Below, piece by piece: positions 1 to 7,994 of a DNA stretch of 29,390 nt. The stretch comes from a virus, in the IMG/VR virus record IMGVR_UViG_3300031999_000151, positions 1 to 29,390 of that record, one strand, 5' to 3'. The notes under the pieces were generated by a model. It was not told the origin of the DNA, made no database searches, and was given only the letters and a program-made list of their open reading frames with translations. A program made the translations under genes and the position numbers. The number at the start of each line of letters is the position of its first letter. Positions within the stretch are counted from its first letter, which is position 1.

Positions 1-2010
1 TATTCTTCCACTATAAGGTGTTCCTCGTGAAATATGAGCACGATCATGAGTTTCACCCTTTTTACTTATTTGAAATTGTCCTCCTTTGACTAAACCAAAT
101 TGATCATAACCAAATGCATACGCCGGTATATCGCAAAACCATACGTCCTTTGTGCCATTTCTTCCGATAACACCATCCACTACTATATAATCAGGCGATT
201 CGAATAATTTAGGATAAAGTTCTTCCTCTTTTCCTTCTTCAGTTGCCATGGCCATTTGCCATTGACGTTTTTCTTGATATTTAGGATTCTTCGATCCATA
301 ACCCATAGGAACTTCTTTTTTACCTGCGCCCGGCGGAATTAAATGTTTTATCGCTAATTCTTCTTTAGATCTTCTGAAAGGTTTTGTATAATCATCAATC
401 GAAATGTATTTTATGTCATCCTCATGAGGATACCATGATCCCCAACCATTTTTATTATTAATTTCTTTCTCATATTGACTATTTACAGGAATTTCTATTT
501 TCCAACTGGAATCAAATTTTATATCAGTTTTTTCTTCCAAATCATGCAAAAATTTAAATAATTCTTTTGCGTTTTCTGGAAACATCCAAAATGTAATAAT
601 TTTATATTTTCTAAAAATACGTCCCGAACAAGGCCCTCTAAAAATAGGAAAATCATTATGATATACATCTCCATAGCCCATAAACAATTCAGTTTTTTCA
701 GTATTATAACCAAATGTTATAACATCATTAATGTCCGTATTCAGTGTAACAATATTGGGCATACCTCCTGTAAATTGACCAACATAAATAGCATTAGGAT
801 TTTCAAATAATTTAGGATAAAGATCTTCTTCTTTACTTTCATCGGTTACACTTGCCATTTGCCATTGACGTTTAGATTGATATGCTGGATTTTTTGAACC
901 ATAACCAAAAGGAACTTCATGCTTATGTTTCGTATCTAAATGCTGAATATTCATTTCTTCTTTAGAACGTGATACACTTCCAATATAATTTTTAAGAAGA
1001 ATGTTTTTAGTACCCTTAGGCCCAACAACTTCAATATACCAATCATCATTTTTAAAGTCTAGCACTCGGAAATAATCATCTAAATCTTTAATTATTTTTT
1101 GTAAACTTACTTTATTTTTCGGAAAGTCCCAAAAAGAAATCAATTTTTCTTTTGTCCAAATTCTGCCCGAGTATTTTAAGTCATGTCGTGATGCAGTAAA
1201 ATAATCATCTTCAGTAGTTGTTGCTACAATATCATCATGAGTCTCAGACTCTTCACCAATATATAGTTTATCATTATAATATCCGAATGGATATGCTCCA
1301 ACATCTTGATAACCTACAGTTTCATTATTATTTTGAGGATTTACTGCTTCATCAGGACTTTCAAATAATTTAGGATAAAGTTTTTCTTCTTTACTTTCAT
1401 CGGTTACACTTGCCATCTGCCATTGACGTTTAGATTGATATGCAGGATTTTTTGAACCATAACCAAATGGTACCTCGTGTTTTTTACTTGTATCTAAATG
1501 CTGTAGATATTCTGCTGTTGGAGGATTTTTTGAATGAGTTGTTCCATATTTTTTAATATACTCTTCAATGGTAATATATTCCGAGCGTAAAAATCCATAA
1601 TCCCTATTATAAGTTCTTTTTTGACCTCTCGGTGCATCCGGATATGTTTCTATTTTCCATTCGTTATTTAATAATTTTTTACCTAACTTTTTTTCTAATT
1701 TTAAAATAATAAAGTGTAATTCATCACCTGTTGGGTATTCCCAAAAACTTATTATTTTAGGTGTAAAAAATAATCGCCCAGGATAAATAATTTTATTTTT
1801 TGAATCTTTATACGTATACGGATCTGTTTTTGTATTTTGTCCATGCATAGTTTTTAATTTTCCAATGACTACATCAATAAGTTTTTTTGTTTCCTTATTC
1901 ATTATAACTGAAAATGGCCGAGTGCCTTCACTACGAAAAAAATAAGTTTTTCCGGCAAAGTGTACACCATCTGGTGATTCGAATAATTTTTTTGTTGATA
2001 TGTATTTCAT
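1..2010 (-). CDS. Modular repeat protein, unknown function (partial, C-terminus beyond left edge)
   Basis: An open frame of 670 codons starts at the ATG at 2010 (leader is A/T only, no Shine-Dalgarno) and runs off the left edge without a stop. The protein consists of about 185-205-residue modules: three complete and the start of a fourth. Each module opens with a LFESPD-like strand, has a central stretch with YSGRI and ISFWDFP-type motifs followed by a Trp-Ile-Glu segment, and ends with a highly conserved linker containing GYGSKNPAYQSKRQWQMA. The linkers lie at about 1350-1480, 797-922 and 190-316. There is no signal peptide or membrane segment. I do not recognise the family. The repeated beta-rich units suggest a structural or binding protein, but that is inference. 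It lies 17 bp downstream of the gene at 2028-2762, in the same leftward unit. Confidence 0.85.
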   Translation of the reverse strand, partial: MKYISTKKLFESPDGVHFAGKTYFFRSEGTRPFSVIMNKETKKLIDVVIGKLKTMHGQNTKTDPYTYKDSKNKIIYPGRLFFTPKIISFWEYPTGDELHFIILKLEKKLGKKLLNNEWKIETYPDAPRGQKRTYNRDYGFLRSEYITIEEYIKKYGTTHSKNPPTAEYLQHLDTSKKHEVPFGYGSKNPAYQSKRQWQMASVTDESKEEKLYPKLFESPDEAVNPQNNNETVGYQDVGAYPFGYYNDKLYIGEESETHDDIVATTTEDDYFTASRHDLKYSGRIWTKEKLISFWDFPKNKVSLQKIIKDLDDYFRVLDFKNDDWYIEVVGPKGTKNILLKNYIGSVSRSKEEMNIQHLDTKHKHEVPFGYGSKNPAYQSKRQWQMASVTDESKEEDLYPKLFENPNAIYVGQFTGGMPNIVTLNTDINDVITFGYNTEKTELFMGYGDVYHNDFPIFRGPCSGRIFRKYKIITFWMFPENAKELFKFLHDLEEKTDIKFDSSWKIEIPVNSQYEKEINNKNGWGSWYPHEDDIKYISIDDYTKPFRRSKEELAIKHLIPPGAGKKEVPMGYGSKNPKYQEKRQWQMAMATEEGKEEELYPKLFESPDYIVVDGVIGRNGTKDVWFCDIPAYAFGYDQFGLVKGGQFQISKKGETHDRAHISRGTPYSGRI

Positions 2011-2027
2011 TTAAAATTATCTTTATT

Positions 2028-2762
2028 TTACGTTAGCATGATGAACCAATCTGCTGGGCTATCCGTTTTAATCTTTTCTTTAAGTTCTTTTAATTCTTCT
2101 TGACCCTCAGCTTTTATATCTGCATAGTTTATTTGTACACCTCCTATAAGAGTATAATTAAACGTTCCTAATATTTTTGCTAATTGTATTTTTCCACGAG
2201 CAACAACCCATTTTAAGAAAACGGGATCTTCATATAAATCTTCTTCGGGAATCTGATTTAATGTTGTGACCCAAAGTGATTCAACCGGATCTCTACCAGT
2301 AATTATCAATCTTTTTGTATTAATACTAAAATGGTGATTTATATCTTTTAAGTTAAATTGTTTTGCCAAATCCCAAAAACTCCACTGAATTGTTCTATAT
2401 GTTATTTGATCTGATGATAAAGGAGTCAAATAAAGGTCTGCAGCCATTAATCTATCAAAACTCATATCTGGATCATGAATACCAAAAACTCTTTGTCCTG
2501 AACCCATTTCATAAACAACTTTAACTGCCATAACACAGGATGGTAATTGAAAAGTTCTTGTATCATGCCATTCTTGTGTATTAAAATAACTTTTATCAAG
2601 CACATACCAACCATCTTGTACTGCATCGCGGTATTCACGATACATAACTTTACTTTCTAAATCAATTAAACGTGATATTTCTATTGATGGTAAAGAAAAT
2701 GGTATACTACAACTGGCAGTGATTTCCCCATTAACCTGAGATATAAGTTCTTGTTTGGTCAT
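2028..2762 (-). CDS. Conserved-looking phage structural protein, possible neck/head-tail connector
   Basis: 244 residues, ATG to TAA. It is soluble with no signal peptide or transmembrane helix. The N-terminal half is helical (MTKQELISQVNGEI, then LIDLESKVMYREYRDAVQ), followed by a beta-rich core and a C-terminal helix pair ending in Asp-Trp-Phe-Ile. The size, the helical start and the two-part layout remind me of uncharacterised proteins annotated near neck or connector genes in environmental myophages. That resemblance is from memory, and no diagnostic motif proves it. The start is 2 bp after the stop of a 28-codon ORF, and the gene is followed 17 bp later by the modular repeat protein, so all three probably share a transcript. 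The CDS is secure; the function is a guess. Confidence 0.85.
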   Translation of the reverse strand: MTKQELISQVNGEITASCSIPFSLPSIEISRLIDLESKVMYREYRDAVQDGWYVLDKSYFNTQEWHDTRTFQLPSCVMAVKVVYEMGSGQRVFGIHDPDMSFDRLMAADLYLTPLSSDQITYRTIQWSFWDLAKQFNLKDINHHFSINTKRLIITGRDPVESLWVTTLNQIPEEDLYEDPVFLKWVVARGKIQLAKILGTFNYTLIGGVQINYADIKAEGQEELKELKEKIKTDSPADWFIMLT

Positions 2763-2764
2763 TT

Positions 2765-2851
2765 TTATAATACAATTATTTCATCATAAGGTAATCCTAA
2801 TTTTTCAGCAGCCTTTTTAATAATCTGATCTTCAAGACTCCCTATATTCAT
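2765..2851 (-). CDS. 28-codon ORF, probable gene remnant
   Basis: ATG at 2851 and TAA at 2765-2767. The product contains LEDQIIKKAAEKLGLPYDE, an amphipathic helix-turn pattern like the first helix of small HU/IHF-like or helix-turn-helix phage proteins of 70-90 residues; here it stops right after that helix. It overlaps the last 20 bases of the truncated GIY-YIG gene in the +1 frame and ends 2 bp before the next start codon. It could be the N-terminal remnant of a small DNA-binding protein cut off by the endonuclease invasion, or it could join the upstream endonuclease frame through a single-base shift in a GGG run. Whether it is translated is unknown. Confidence 0.4.
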   Translation of the reverse strand: MNIGSLEDQIIKKAAEKLGLPYDEIIVL

Positions 2852-3074
2852 TGATATATTTTTCCTGTGAATCAAATGCAGCTTCTTTGATTTCGAAATG
2901 TTCCAATATTTCTTTATTAAAAAATTCCTGCCCATATTTTTTAATTGCGCGTTTTATATAAGTTCCACTTCCTAAATAATTATCATTCAATTCATCAGTA
3001 GAATGATCTCCAATATATTGCTTTCCATTGGCTTTATTAGTAATAACATATACAAAGTTGAATTTCTTTTCCAT
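2832..3074 (-). CDS. GIY-YIG homing endonuclease, C-terminally truncated
   Basis: 80 residues with the GIY-YIG nuclease core. The first motif is FVYVITN (residues 7-13), the second is KQYIGDH (18-24), followed by a loop with Arg42 in KRAIKKYG and the acidic helix QEKYINE with the probable metal-binding Glu71. Family members usually continue for 20 or more residues with a Gly-Tyr-Asn segment that supplies a conserved Asn; here the frame ends at TGA directly after the Glu helix, so the enzyme is probably defective. The ATG overlaps the TAA of the upstream amidoligase-like gene (TAATG), which allows translational coupling. A second, shorter copy of the same 5' end lies at 4511-4594. Such free-standing nucleases spread by cutting alleles that lack them (family knowledge). 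Confidence 0.8.
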   Translation of the reverse strand: MEKKFNFVYVITNKANGKQYIGDHSTDELNDNYLGSGTYIKRAIKKYGQEFFNKEILEHFEIKEAAFDSQEKYINEYRES

Positions 3075-4501
3075 TATTTTAAATATGTTTTTCTATCGTA
3101 TTTATTTTGAAAGCTAAGATTATCATTATCAGATGTTCTCATACTCTTAATATACGAGTAGTCTCGTATCTCATCTACTTGCACTGCATTAGATATTTTT
3201 GGTAATGACATTTCTGTAACAATTATTGTACTTGATTCGTCAACTTCTAAATCTTTTCCAGGTGTCGCAAATTTAATAACACTTCTAGTTACATTACAAT
3301 TAACAATTTCTTCATTATTGATAACGTAACAATCTGAAAGTTCATTTTCTTTATTTACACTTGCTCCACCTAAAAATGATTCGCTAATTTTATTACTACT
3401 TATTATCTTAGAATTATAAAGTCGCGCTTTTGATATGTTACAACCTACAAATGCACAATTTTCAAATACTCCAGTTAAATCACATTTAACTAAATCCATA
3501 TCATGTACAGTTGTTCCGCCGACTCTTCCTTTTCGTAATTGGAATCTGGCGATTTGTGTATCGTAATTAAATGCCCCTTCTTTTAATCCTCCATTAATGA
3601 TCATTTCGAATAAAGGTCCTCTCAATATATTCCAATAAGTTTTGAGGATTTGTTTTGAGGTTTTTAAATCAACATATACTTTTAAATTTTGGAATTCGTT
3701 TAAAAATACTTCAGGATCGTAAAATGCCATTTGAATCTTGTCAAAATTTTCAGTGATACGCTTTATCTCGTATTGTTCAAAAGCGTTAAGATCTTTTTCA
3801 TTAAGACTTTGATACGCTTTAATAATGAAATACTCTAAAATCTCTTTTATCTCTATAGATTTGGTCGCATAATTTTTTCCACCAATATAATTACATTCAA
3901 GGATTCCTTGTGTATAGTTCGTAAAGTCAATCCCGTAAAACTCTGCGTGTGGTGTTGTTAAGATGTAGTTAATGTTTCGTTCTATCTCAGACTCATTAAT
4001 GTAATTTGAGATTGGTGCAAATGATTTTATTGATAACGCATAAGGCGATCCTTTTTGTTCTGGAAAACGCTGATATACAAAGTTCTCATCGAATTTCAAC
4101 ACTAAACGAGTTGGGTTCATCATAGAAACACTAGAAAGAGTCTCAAGATGACTATGATTGAAAGATAAAGATACCTTTAATTGTGTATCATAAGTGGTTT
4201 CGCAACTTTCAGATATCCATTTAGTGACCTCGTCGATTATTGGGATCACTGAGTGATAGTTCTGGGGAGCGAGATGAAAGCGATAACGTGAGCGCTTAGC
4301 ATCATACTCTTTTAAGAGAATTGCATTCTCATATGTTGGGCGAAAAGTTGTTTCGTTTGTAAGGATCACATTTTTTCCAATTAAACGAGACAAGTCAGAC
4401 ACGATGAAGTTTGACTCTTTCGTACTGTAGAACTCGAATATGAAGCCAAGATCGCAAAAATTTAGGACCTCGAGAACTGAATAATGGCGTGGTTGTCTCA
4501 T
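3074..4501 (-). CDS. Amidoligase-like protein with beta-helical C-terminal domain
   Basis: 475 residues, ATG to TAA. The N-terminal part fits the layout of the putative amidoligase family (COOH-NH2 ligases): a glycine followed by an acidic beta strand, GFIFEF at 19-24, and a later His-rich strand SLSFNHSHLE at 111-120, in the position of the family's conserved His motif. A predicted helical middle follows (about 200-330). The C-terminal part (about 330-430) has short regular strands such as DLTGVFENCAFVGCNISKA, typical of pentapeptide or beta-helical ladders. Amidoligases form amide or isopeptide bonds. In phages they could modify host wall or virion proteins, but the substrate is unknown. 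The gene is flanked on both sides by GIY-YIG sequences. CDS certain; family assignment moderate. Confidence 0.6.
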   Translation of the reverse strand: MRQPRHYSVLEVLNFCDLGFIFEFYSTKESNFIVSDLSRLIGKNVILTNETTFRPTYENAILLKEYDAKRSRYRFHLAPQNYHSVIPIIDEVTKWISESCETTYDTQLKVSLSFNHSHLETLSSVSMMNPTRLVLKFDENFVYQRFPEQKGSPYALSIKSFAPISNYINESEIERNINYILTTPHAEFYGIDFTNYTQGILECNYIGGKNYATKSIEIKEILEYFIIKAYQSLNEKDLNAFEQYEIKRITENFDKIQMAFYDPEVFLNEFQNLKVYVDLKTSKQILKTYWNILRGPLFEMIINGGLKEGAFNYDTQIARFQLRKGRVGGTTVHDMDLVKCDLTGVFENCAFVGCNISKARLYNSKIISSNKISESFLGGASVNKENELSDCYVINNEEIVNCNVTRSVIKFATPGKDLEVDESSTIIVTEMSLPKISNAVQVDEIRDYSYIKSMRTSDNDNLSFQNKYDRKTYLK

Positions 4502-4510
4502 AATTATGAA

Positions 4511-4594
4511 TTATTTACTATGATCACCTATATACTGTTTTCCATTTACTAAATTGGTAGTAATATAAACAAAATTAAATTTCTTTTCGATCAT
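4511..4594 (-). pseudogene. GIY-YIG endonuclease relic (5' end only)
   Basis: Reading leftward from the ATG at 4594, 27 codons encode a near copy of the N-terminus of the endonuclease at 2832-3074. It has MIEKKFNFVYITTN, then LVNGKQYIGDHS, then an early TAA. Both GIY-YIG motifs are recognisable, but the catalytic Arg and Glu helices are gone, so it cannot be an active nuclease. It overlaps the last 20 bases of the S1-domain gene and ends 9 bp before the amidoligase-like start. This parallels the other copy, which starts on the stop codon of its upstream gene. It is best read as a decayed insertion of the same homing-endonuclease family. Confidence 0.75.
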
Positions 4595-5828
4595 TATTTT
4601 TATTTATATATTCACGATCAGGAAGACGAAATATTATTCTATCATCTTTATATTGATCAAAATAAACATTTATTTTATCTCCATTAATAAAATTATTTAC
4701 CATTATTTTGTCGCGTTTAAAATTATTTATGGGAATTAACCCATTTATATCTTCAACTGATACAATAACACCAAACCCTAATACCGCAGCAACTGTTGAT
4801 ACTAATATTTTATCTTTAGAATTGAAAATAAAACTCTGAATCTTATTTAATTTTTCTTCGGGGCTTTCTTTCGTAAGAATTATTCTGTTATCTTTTGTAA
4901 TTTCAGAAATATAAAAATCAATCGTATCACCAGATTTTATATCTTTTTGATTAAATTCTATCTTTGTTTGTGAATCCATTTTAGATGTATGTAATAAACC
5001 AGTAAAAAACTCATTAAATTCTATGAATATTCCATAAGTAGAACACCCAGTTATAACACCGGTGTGTTTTTTCATTAAATCTAATTCTTGAGTTTTAATT
5101 GGAAGTATATAAGCTAAATATTTTTTATGTGAAACAATAAATGAATTCATTTCTTTTAAAAAATCTTCAACCATTACAATTATTTCTTTTCCTATATACG
5201 ATTGAAAATCTACAATTTTATTCGGAGCTGCAAGAGAACCTGGCATAAATGCTTCAATACCCTGAACTTCAACAAAAAATCCTCCTTTATTAGCTTGTAA
5301 AATTTTAGCTGTGTATGCTTTATTTGGATTTTGAATCTGTTCCATGAATTCATCTCGTACTGTTTTAAGGTGTCCTTGCCACAACGATACTTTTACTGAA
5401 GGAAATGCTTCTATAATATATGCATATAATCCTTTATCGAGTAATTTTTTAATAATTTCTTTAGTATGAATCGCTGCAATAAATTCTTTATAAGTATTAT
5501 AACCAAACACTTGTACAAATTTTTTCTCTCTAGCCAAATCAATTGTAACGGTAAGCCCGCCCAATAATTCAATATCAATAAATTGCTCTTTTACATTAAA
5601 TATATCTGTAATGCGAACAACGTCATCTTTTTTCAAATCTTTTTTGATAAGTTCTGAATCTGTGCTATTATAAAGATAAAAAAGTTCTTGAGCATAGGAT
5701 TCTCGAGAAAAAATCCTGTTTTTAGTAGTACATCCATTTATTTTTCTATTCGGGGTTAATTTTGAAGTTCCATTGTAACCATCATCATACATTTCCCAGT
5801 TAAAATTTTCTTGTGAATTTGATTCCAT
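4575..5828 (-). CDS. S1-domain (OB-fold) RNA-binding protein, ribosomal protein S1-like
   Basis: 417 residues with at least three S1-type OB-fold domains at about 170-236, 253-320 and 340-405. Each shows the pattern of a strand, a Gly-Phe/Tyr-Gly turn and an Ile/Leu-hydrophobic strand: GGFFVEV, YGIFIEFNEFFTGLLH and GFGVIVSVEDINGLIP. A more diverged OB-like segment lies at about 65-110, and the first 60 residues are polar and probably disordered. S1 domains bind single-stranded RNA; in bacterial ribosomes S1 recruits mRNAs with weak or absent Shine-Dalgarno sequences. Ribosomal-protein-like genes are known from large phages. It is the first gene of the leftward block, with an A-rich leader, and could favour phage mRNAs, whose leaders are all A/U-rich here. 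That role is inference; other RNA or structural roles are possible. Confidence 0.75.
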   Translation of the reverse strand: MESNSQENFNWEMYDDGYNGTSKLTPNRKINGCTTKNRIFSRESYAQELFYLYNSTDSELIKKDLKKDDVVRITDIFNVKEQFIDIELLGGLTVTIDLAREKKFVQVFGYNTYKEFIAAIHTKEIIKKLLDKGLYAYIIEAFPSVKVSLWQGHLKTVRDEFMEQIQNPNKAYTAKILQANKGGFFVEVQGIEAFMPGSLAAPNKIVDFQSYIGKEIIVMVEDFLKEMNSFIVSHKKYLAYILPIKTQELDLMKKHTGVITGCSTYGIFIEFNEFFTGLLHTSKMDSQTKIEFNQKDIKSGDTIDFYISEITKDNRIILTKESPEEKLNKIQSFIFNSKDKILVSTVAAVLGFGVIVSVEDINGLIPINNFKRDKIMVNNFINGDKINVYFDQYKDDRIIFRLPDREYINKNNDRKEI

Positions 5829-5916
5829 TTTTATTTTAGATTAAAGTGAATATTAATGTTTTATATGTTATATATTTTAAATTAAATTAAAAGATATATA
5901 TAAAAACATAAAATAT
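5829..5916. promoter_or_regulatory. Divergent intergenic region, presumed bidirectional promoter
   Basis: An 88-bp spacer between two divergently read genes, composed almost entirely of A and T. Both units must start in or near it unless they are read through from elsewhere. TATA-like stretches occur on both strands (for example GATATATATAAAA at about 5891-5903 on +), but no clear Bacteroidota-type TTTG / TAnnTTTG pair and no Shine-Dalgarno sequence is visible. The promoter function is inferred from the layout only. Confidence 0.4.
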
Positions 5917-7992
5917 ATGAATTTAAAGAAAATTTCTTTGACTACATTAATGCCCGAATTCCCCGCTATTTATGAATATAATAATAATATAATAGAAAAT
6001 TATTTAGATGTTATATATAATGAAGAAACGGGTGTAGTTATTGTCCCAGTAAATACCTCAGGGCGAATTAAAGGTGCTACAGGAGAATTTGTTACAACTA
6101 TAACAGATAATCTTATAGTTAAAAGCCAATATACTAATTTATATGATAATATTACTACAGCAGATTATAGTTGGTATACAGCTTACATTGGTGCTGATAC
6201 AGTTTTAAGAGATCCATCAACATGGGAAAATGCATATTTTAAATATATTGATGTTAATAAACCATACTATAAAGTTAATAATAATGATCCTATTTTAAAT
6301 GGAAATATAGCTCTTAAATCAGAAACAGTTTCACAAATAGTAGAACTTATATTTAATGGAACATCTCCAACAAATCCGTTTATTATATTATTAGATCCAA
6401 ATTCTGGACTTACTTATGATATAGCAGCAGTAGATTCATCATATCAATGGTTATCTTTAATATGTATTGGTTATAATGCATCGATAGGTTCAACGTGGAC
6501 TCCTTATCATTATGGAAGAGATTCTAGTGTTTCTGGCGGTGGGGGCGGAGGTGGTTCATATGTTTTACCTATAGCTACTATTTCAACATTAGGAGGAGTA
6601 AGAAGAGGTTCAGATATTTCAATAAATGCATTTGGAACTATAAGTGTTGTACCTAGAACATTTTTACGTGAAGCTAGTATAGGATCTGGTTTTACGTGGG
6701 TTGCAGGAATTATAAATGTTGATACGTATACAACAGATTCTAGTTTAGACACTTTAAGATTAAGACACAATGCGACAGAAGCAAGTTTAGGTTCTTTAAC
6801 AAGAGTTGTGTTCGATGCTTCGCTTGTAACTATAACAACAAGGCTTAACACAACAGATTCAAGTTTAGACACACTAAGATTAAGACACAATGTTACTGAA
6901 GTTAGTTTAGGCTCTTTAACAAGAACTGTGTTTGATGCTTCAATCTCAACTTTAACAACTCGACTCAACACAACAGATTCAAGCTTAAGCTCTTTAACAA
7001 GAGTTATGTTTGATGCTTCAATCTCAATTTTAACAACTCGACTTAACACAACAGATTCAAGTTTAGACACTTTAAGATTAAGACACAATGCGACAGAAGC
7101 TAGTTTAGGTTCTTTAACAAGAGTTGTGTTCGATGCTAGTTTAGTGACTATAACAACAAGGCTTAACACAACAGATTCAAGTTTAGACACACTAAGATTA
7201 AGACACAATGTTACAGAAGTTAGTTTAGGTTCTTTAACAAGGACTGTGTTTGATGCTTCAATCTCAACTTTAACAACTCGACTTAACACAACAGATTCTA
7301 GTTTAAATACTTTAAGATTAAGATACAATGCAACTGAAGCTAGTTTAGGTTCTTTAACAAGAGTTGTGTTCGATGCTTCAACTGTAACAATTTGGAATAA
7401 ATTTGTCAATGTTGATACTTCCTTACTTAATTTAGGAACTAAAAATGCAAATCAAGATACTTCACTAAATTCAATATGGACTAAATTAGATGCTTGTCTT
7501 GGAAGCGGTACAGGAGATGTTACAAAAGCTTATGTAGATGGATCTTTAGCAAGATATGTTAAAAATGCATCAATGGGTACTGATAGTTTTGCCATTATAG
7601 GTGGATATTGGGAAGTTAGTACAGGCATAACGAATAGAATAACAGCTATTGAAGCTTCTTTAAATAATTCTACAACTCTTGCTGCAGCTTTAACTCCTGA
7701 TACTTCAACATCATTACAAATTAGATTTGATAAAATACAAGGTTATGTTTACGGAACAAGATTAGTTCCATTAACTGGAAACTTTACAATGAGTGCTAGT
7801 GATGCTATTGTAGGATGCACAAATCTTATTATAAGCGCATCAACAAATACTGTTACATTTCCTACAACATTTAAGAAAATTGGAGGGACTTATGTTACAA
7901 ATGCGATAACCGCAGATTCAAGTAGAAACTGGATTTATGTCCAATATGTTGATGCAAGTACTCAACTTTATAATATAGCAAAAATAGTATAA
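5917..7992 (+). CDS. Tail fibre protein with 40-residue shaft repeats
   Basis: 691 residues, ATG to TAA, first gene of the rightward block. Residues 1-205 form an N-terminal domain, probably for attachment to the tail. A Gly-rich hinge (seven Gly) then leads into the tail-fibre phrase ATISTLGGVRRG. Residues 272-497 are shaft repeats of the type TTDSSLDTLRLRHNATEASL (five units of 40 residues and one of 26). After the repeats comes VTKAYVDGSLARY, a phrase frequent in phage fibres, and a beta-rich C-terminal knob ending in NWIYVQYVDASTQLYNIAKI. Fibres of this kind are trimeric and bind host receptors (general knowledge; not shown here). No chaperone domain is visible. The stop is 2 bp before the next start, so the genes are probably co-translated. 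Confidence 0.8.
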   Translation: MNLKKISLTTLMPEFPAIYEYNNNIIENYLDVIYNEETGVVIVPVNTSGRIKGATGEFVTTITDNLIVKSQYTNLYDNITTADYSWYTAYIGADTVLRDPSTWENAYFKYIDVNKPYYKVNNNDPILNGNIALKSETVSQIVELIFNGTSPTNPFIILLDPNSGLTYDIAAVDSSYQWLSLICIGYNASIGSTWTPYHYGRDSSVSGGGGGGGSYVLPIATISTLGGVRRGSDISINAFGTISVVPRTFLREASIGSGFTWVAGIINVDTYTTDSSLDTLRLRHNATEASLGSLTRVVFDASLVTITTRLNTTDSSLDTLRLRHNVTEVSLGSLTRTVFDASISTLTTRLNTTDSSLSSLTRVMFDASISILTTRLNTTDSSLDTLRLRHNATEASLGSLTRVVFDASLVTITTRLNTTDSSLDTLRLRHNVTEVSLGSLTRTVFDASISTLTTRLNTTDSSLNTLRLRYNATEASLGSLTRVVFDASTVTIWNKFVNVDTSLLNLGTKNANQDTSLNSIWTKLDACLGSGTGDVTKAYVDGSLARYVKNASMGTDSFAIIGGYWEVSTGITNRITAIEASLNNSTTLAAALTPDTSTSLQIRFDKIQGYVYGTRLVPLTGNFTMSASDAIVGCTNLIISASTNTVTFPTTFKKIGGTYVTNAITADSSRNWIYVQYVDASTQLYNIAKIV
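6730..7407 (+). repeat. Tandem 120-bp coding repeats in fibre shaft
   Basis: Units start at 6730, 6850, 6970 (short, 78 bp), 7048, 7168 and 7288. Units 1-2 and 4-5 encode identical 80-residue blocks, yet differ at synonymous sites (for example Ala-Ser-Leu-Val is written gcttcgcttgta in one and gctagtttagtg in the other). The same unit recurs in the fibre gene at 16075-20193. Confidence 0.9.
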
Positions 7993-7994
7993 TT

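Noticed and set aside
6730-7407. Regularly spaced repeats suggesting a CRISPR-like array
   Set aside because: Units of 120 bp without unique spacers, fully inside a coding frame and conserved at protein level.
6510-7409. A 299-codon open frame on the minus strand opposite the fibre repeats
   Set aside because: It is antisense to a well-supported fibre gene, and its length comes from the 120-bp repeats lacking stops in that frame; the product is a low-complexity mirror of the repeats.
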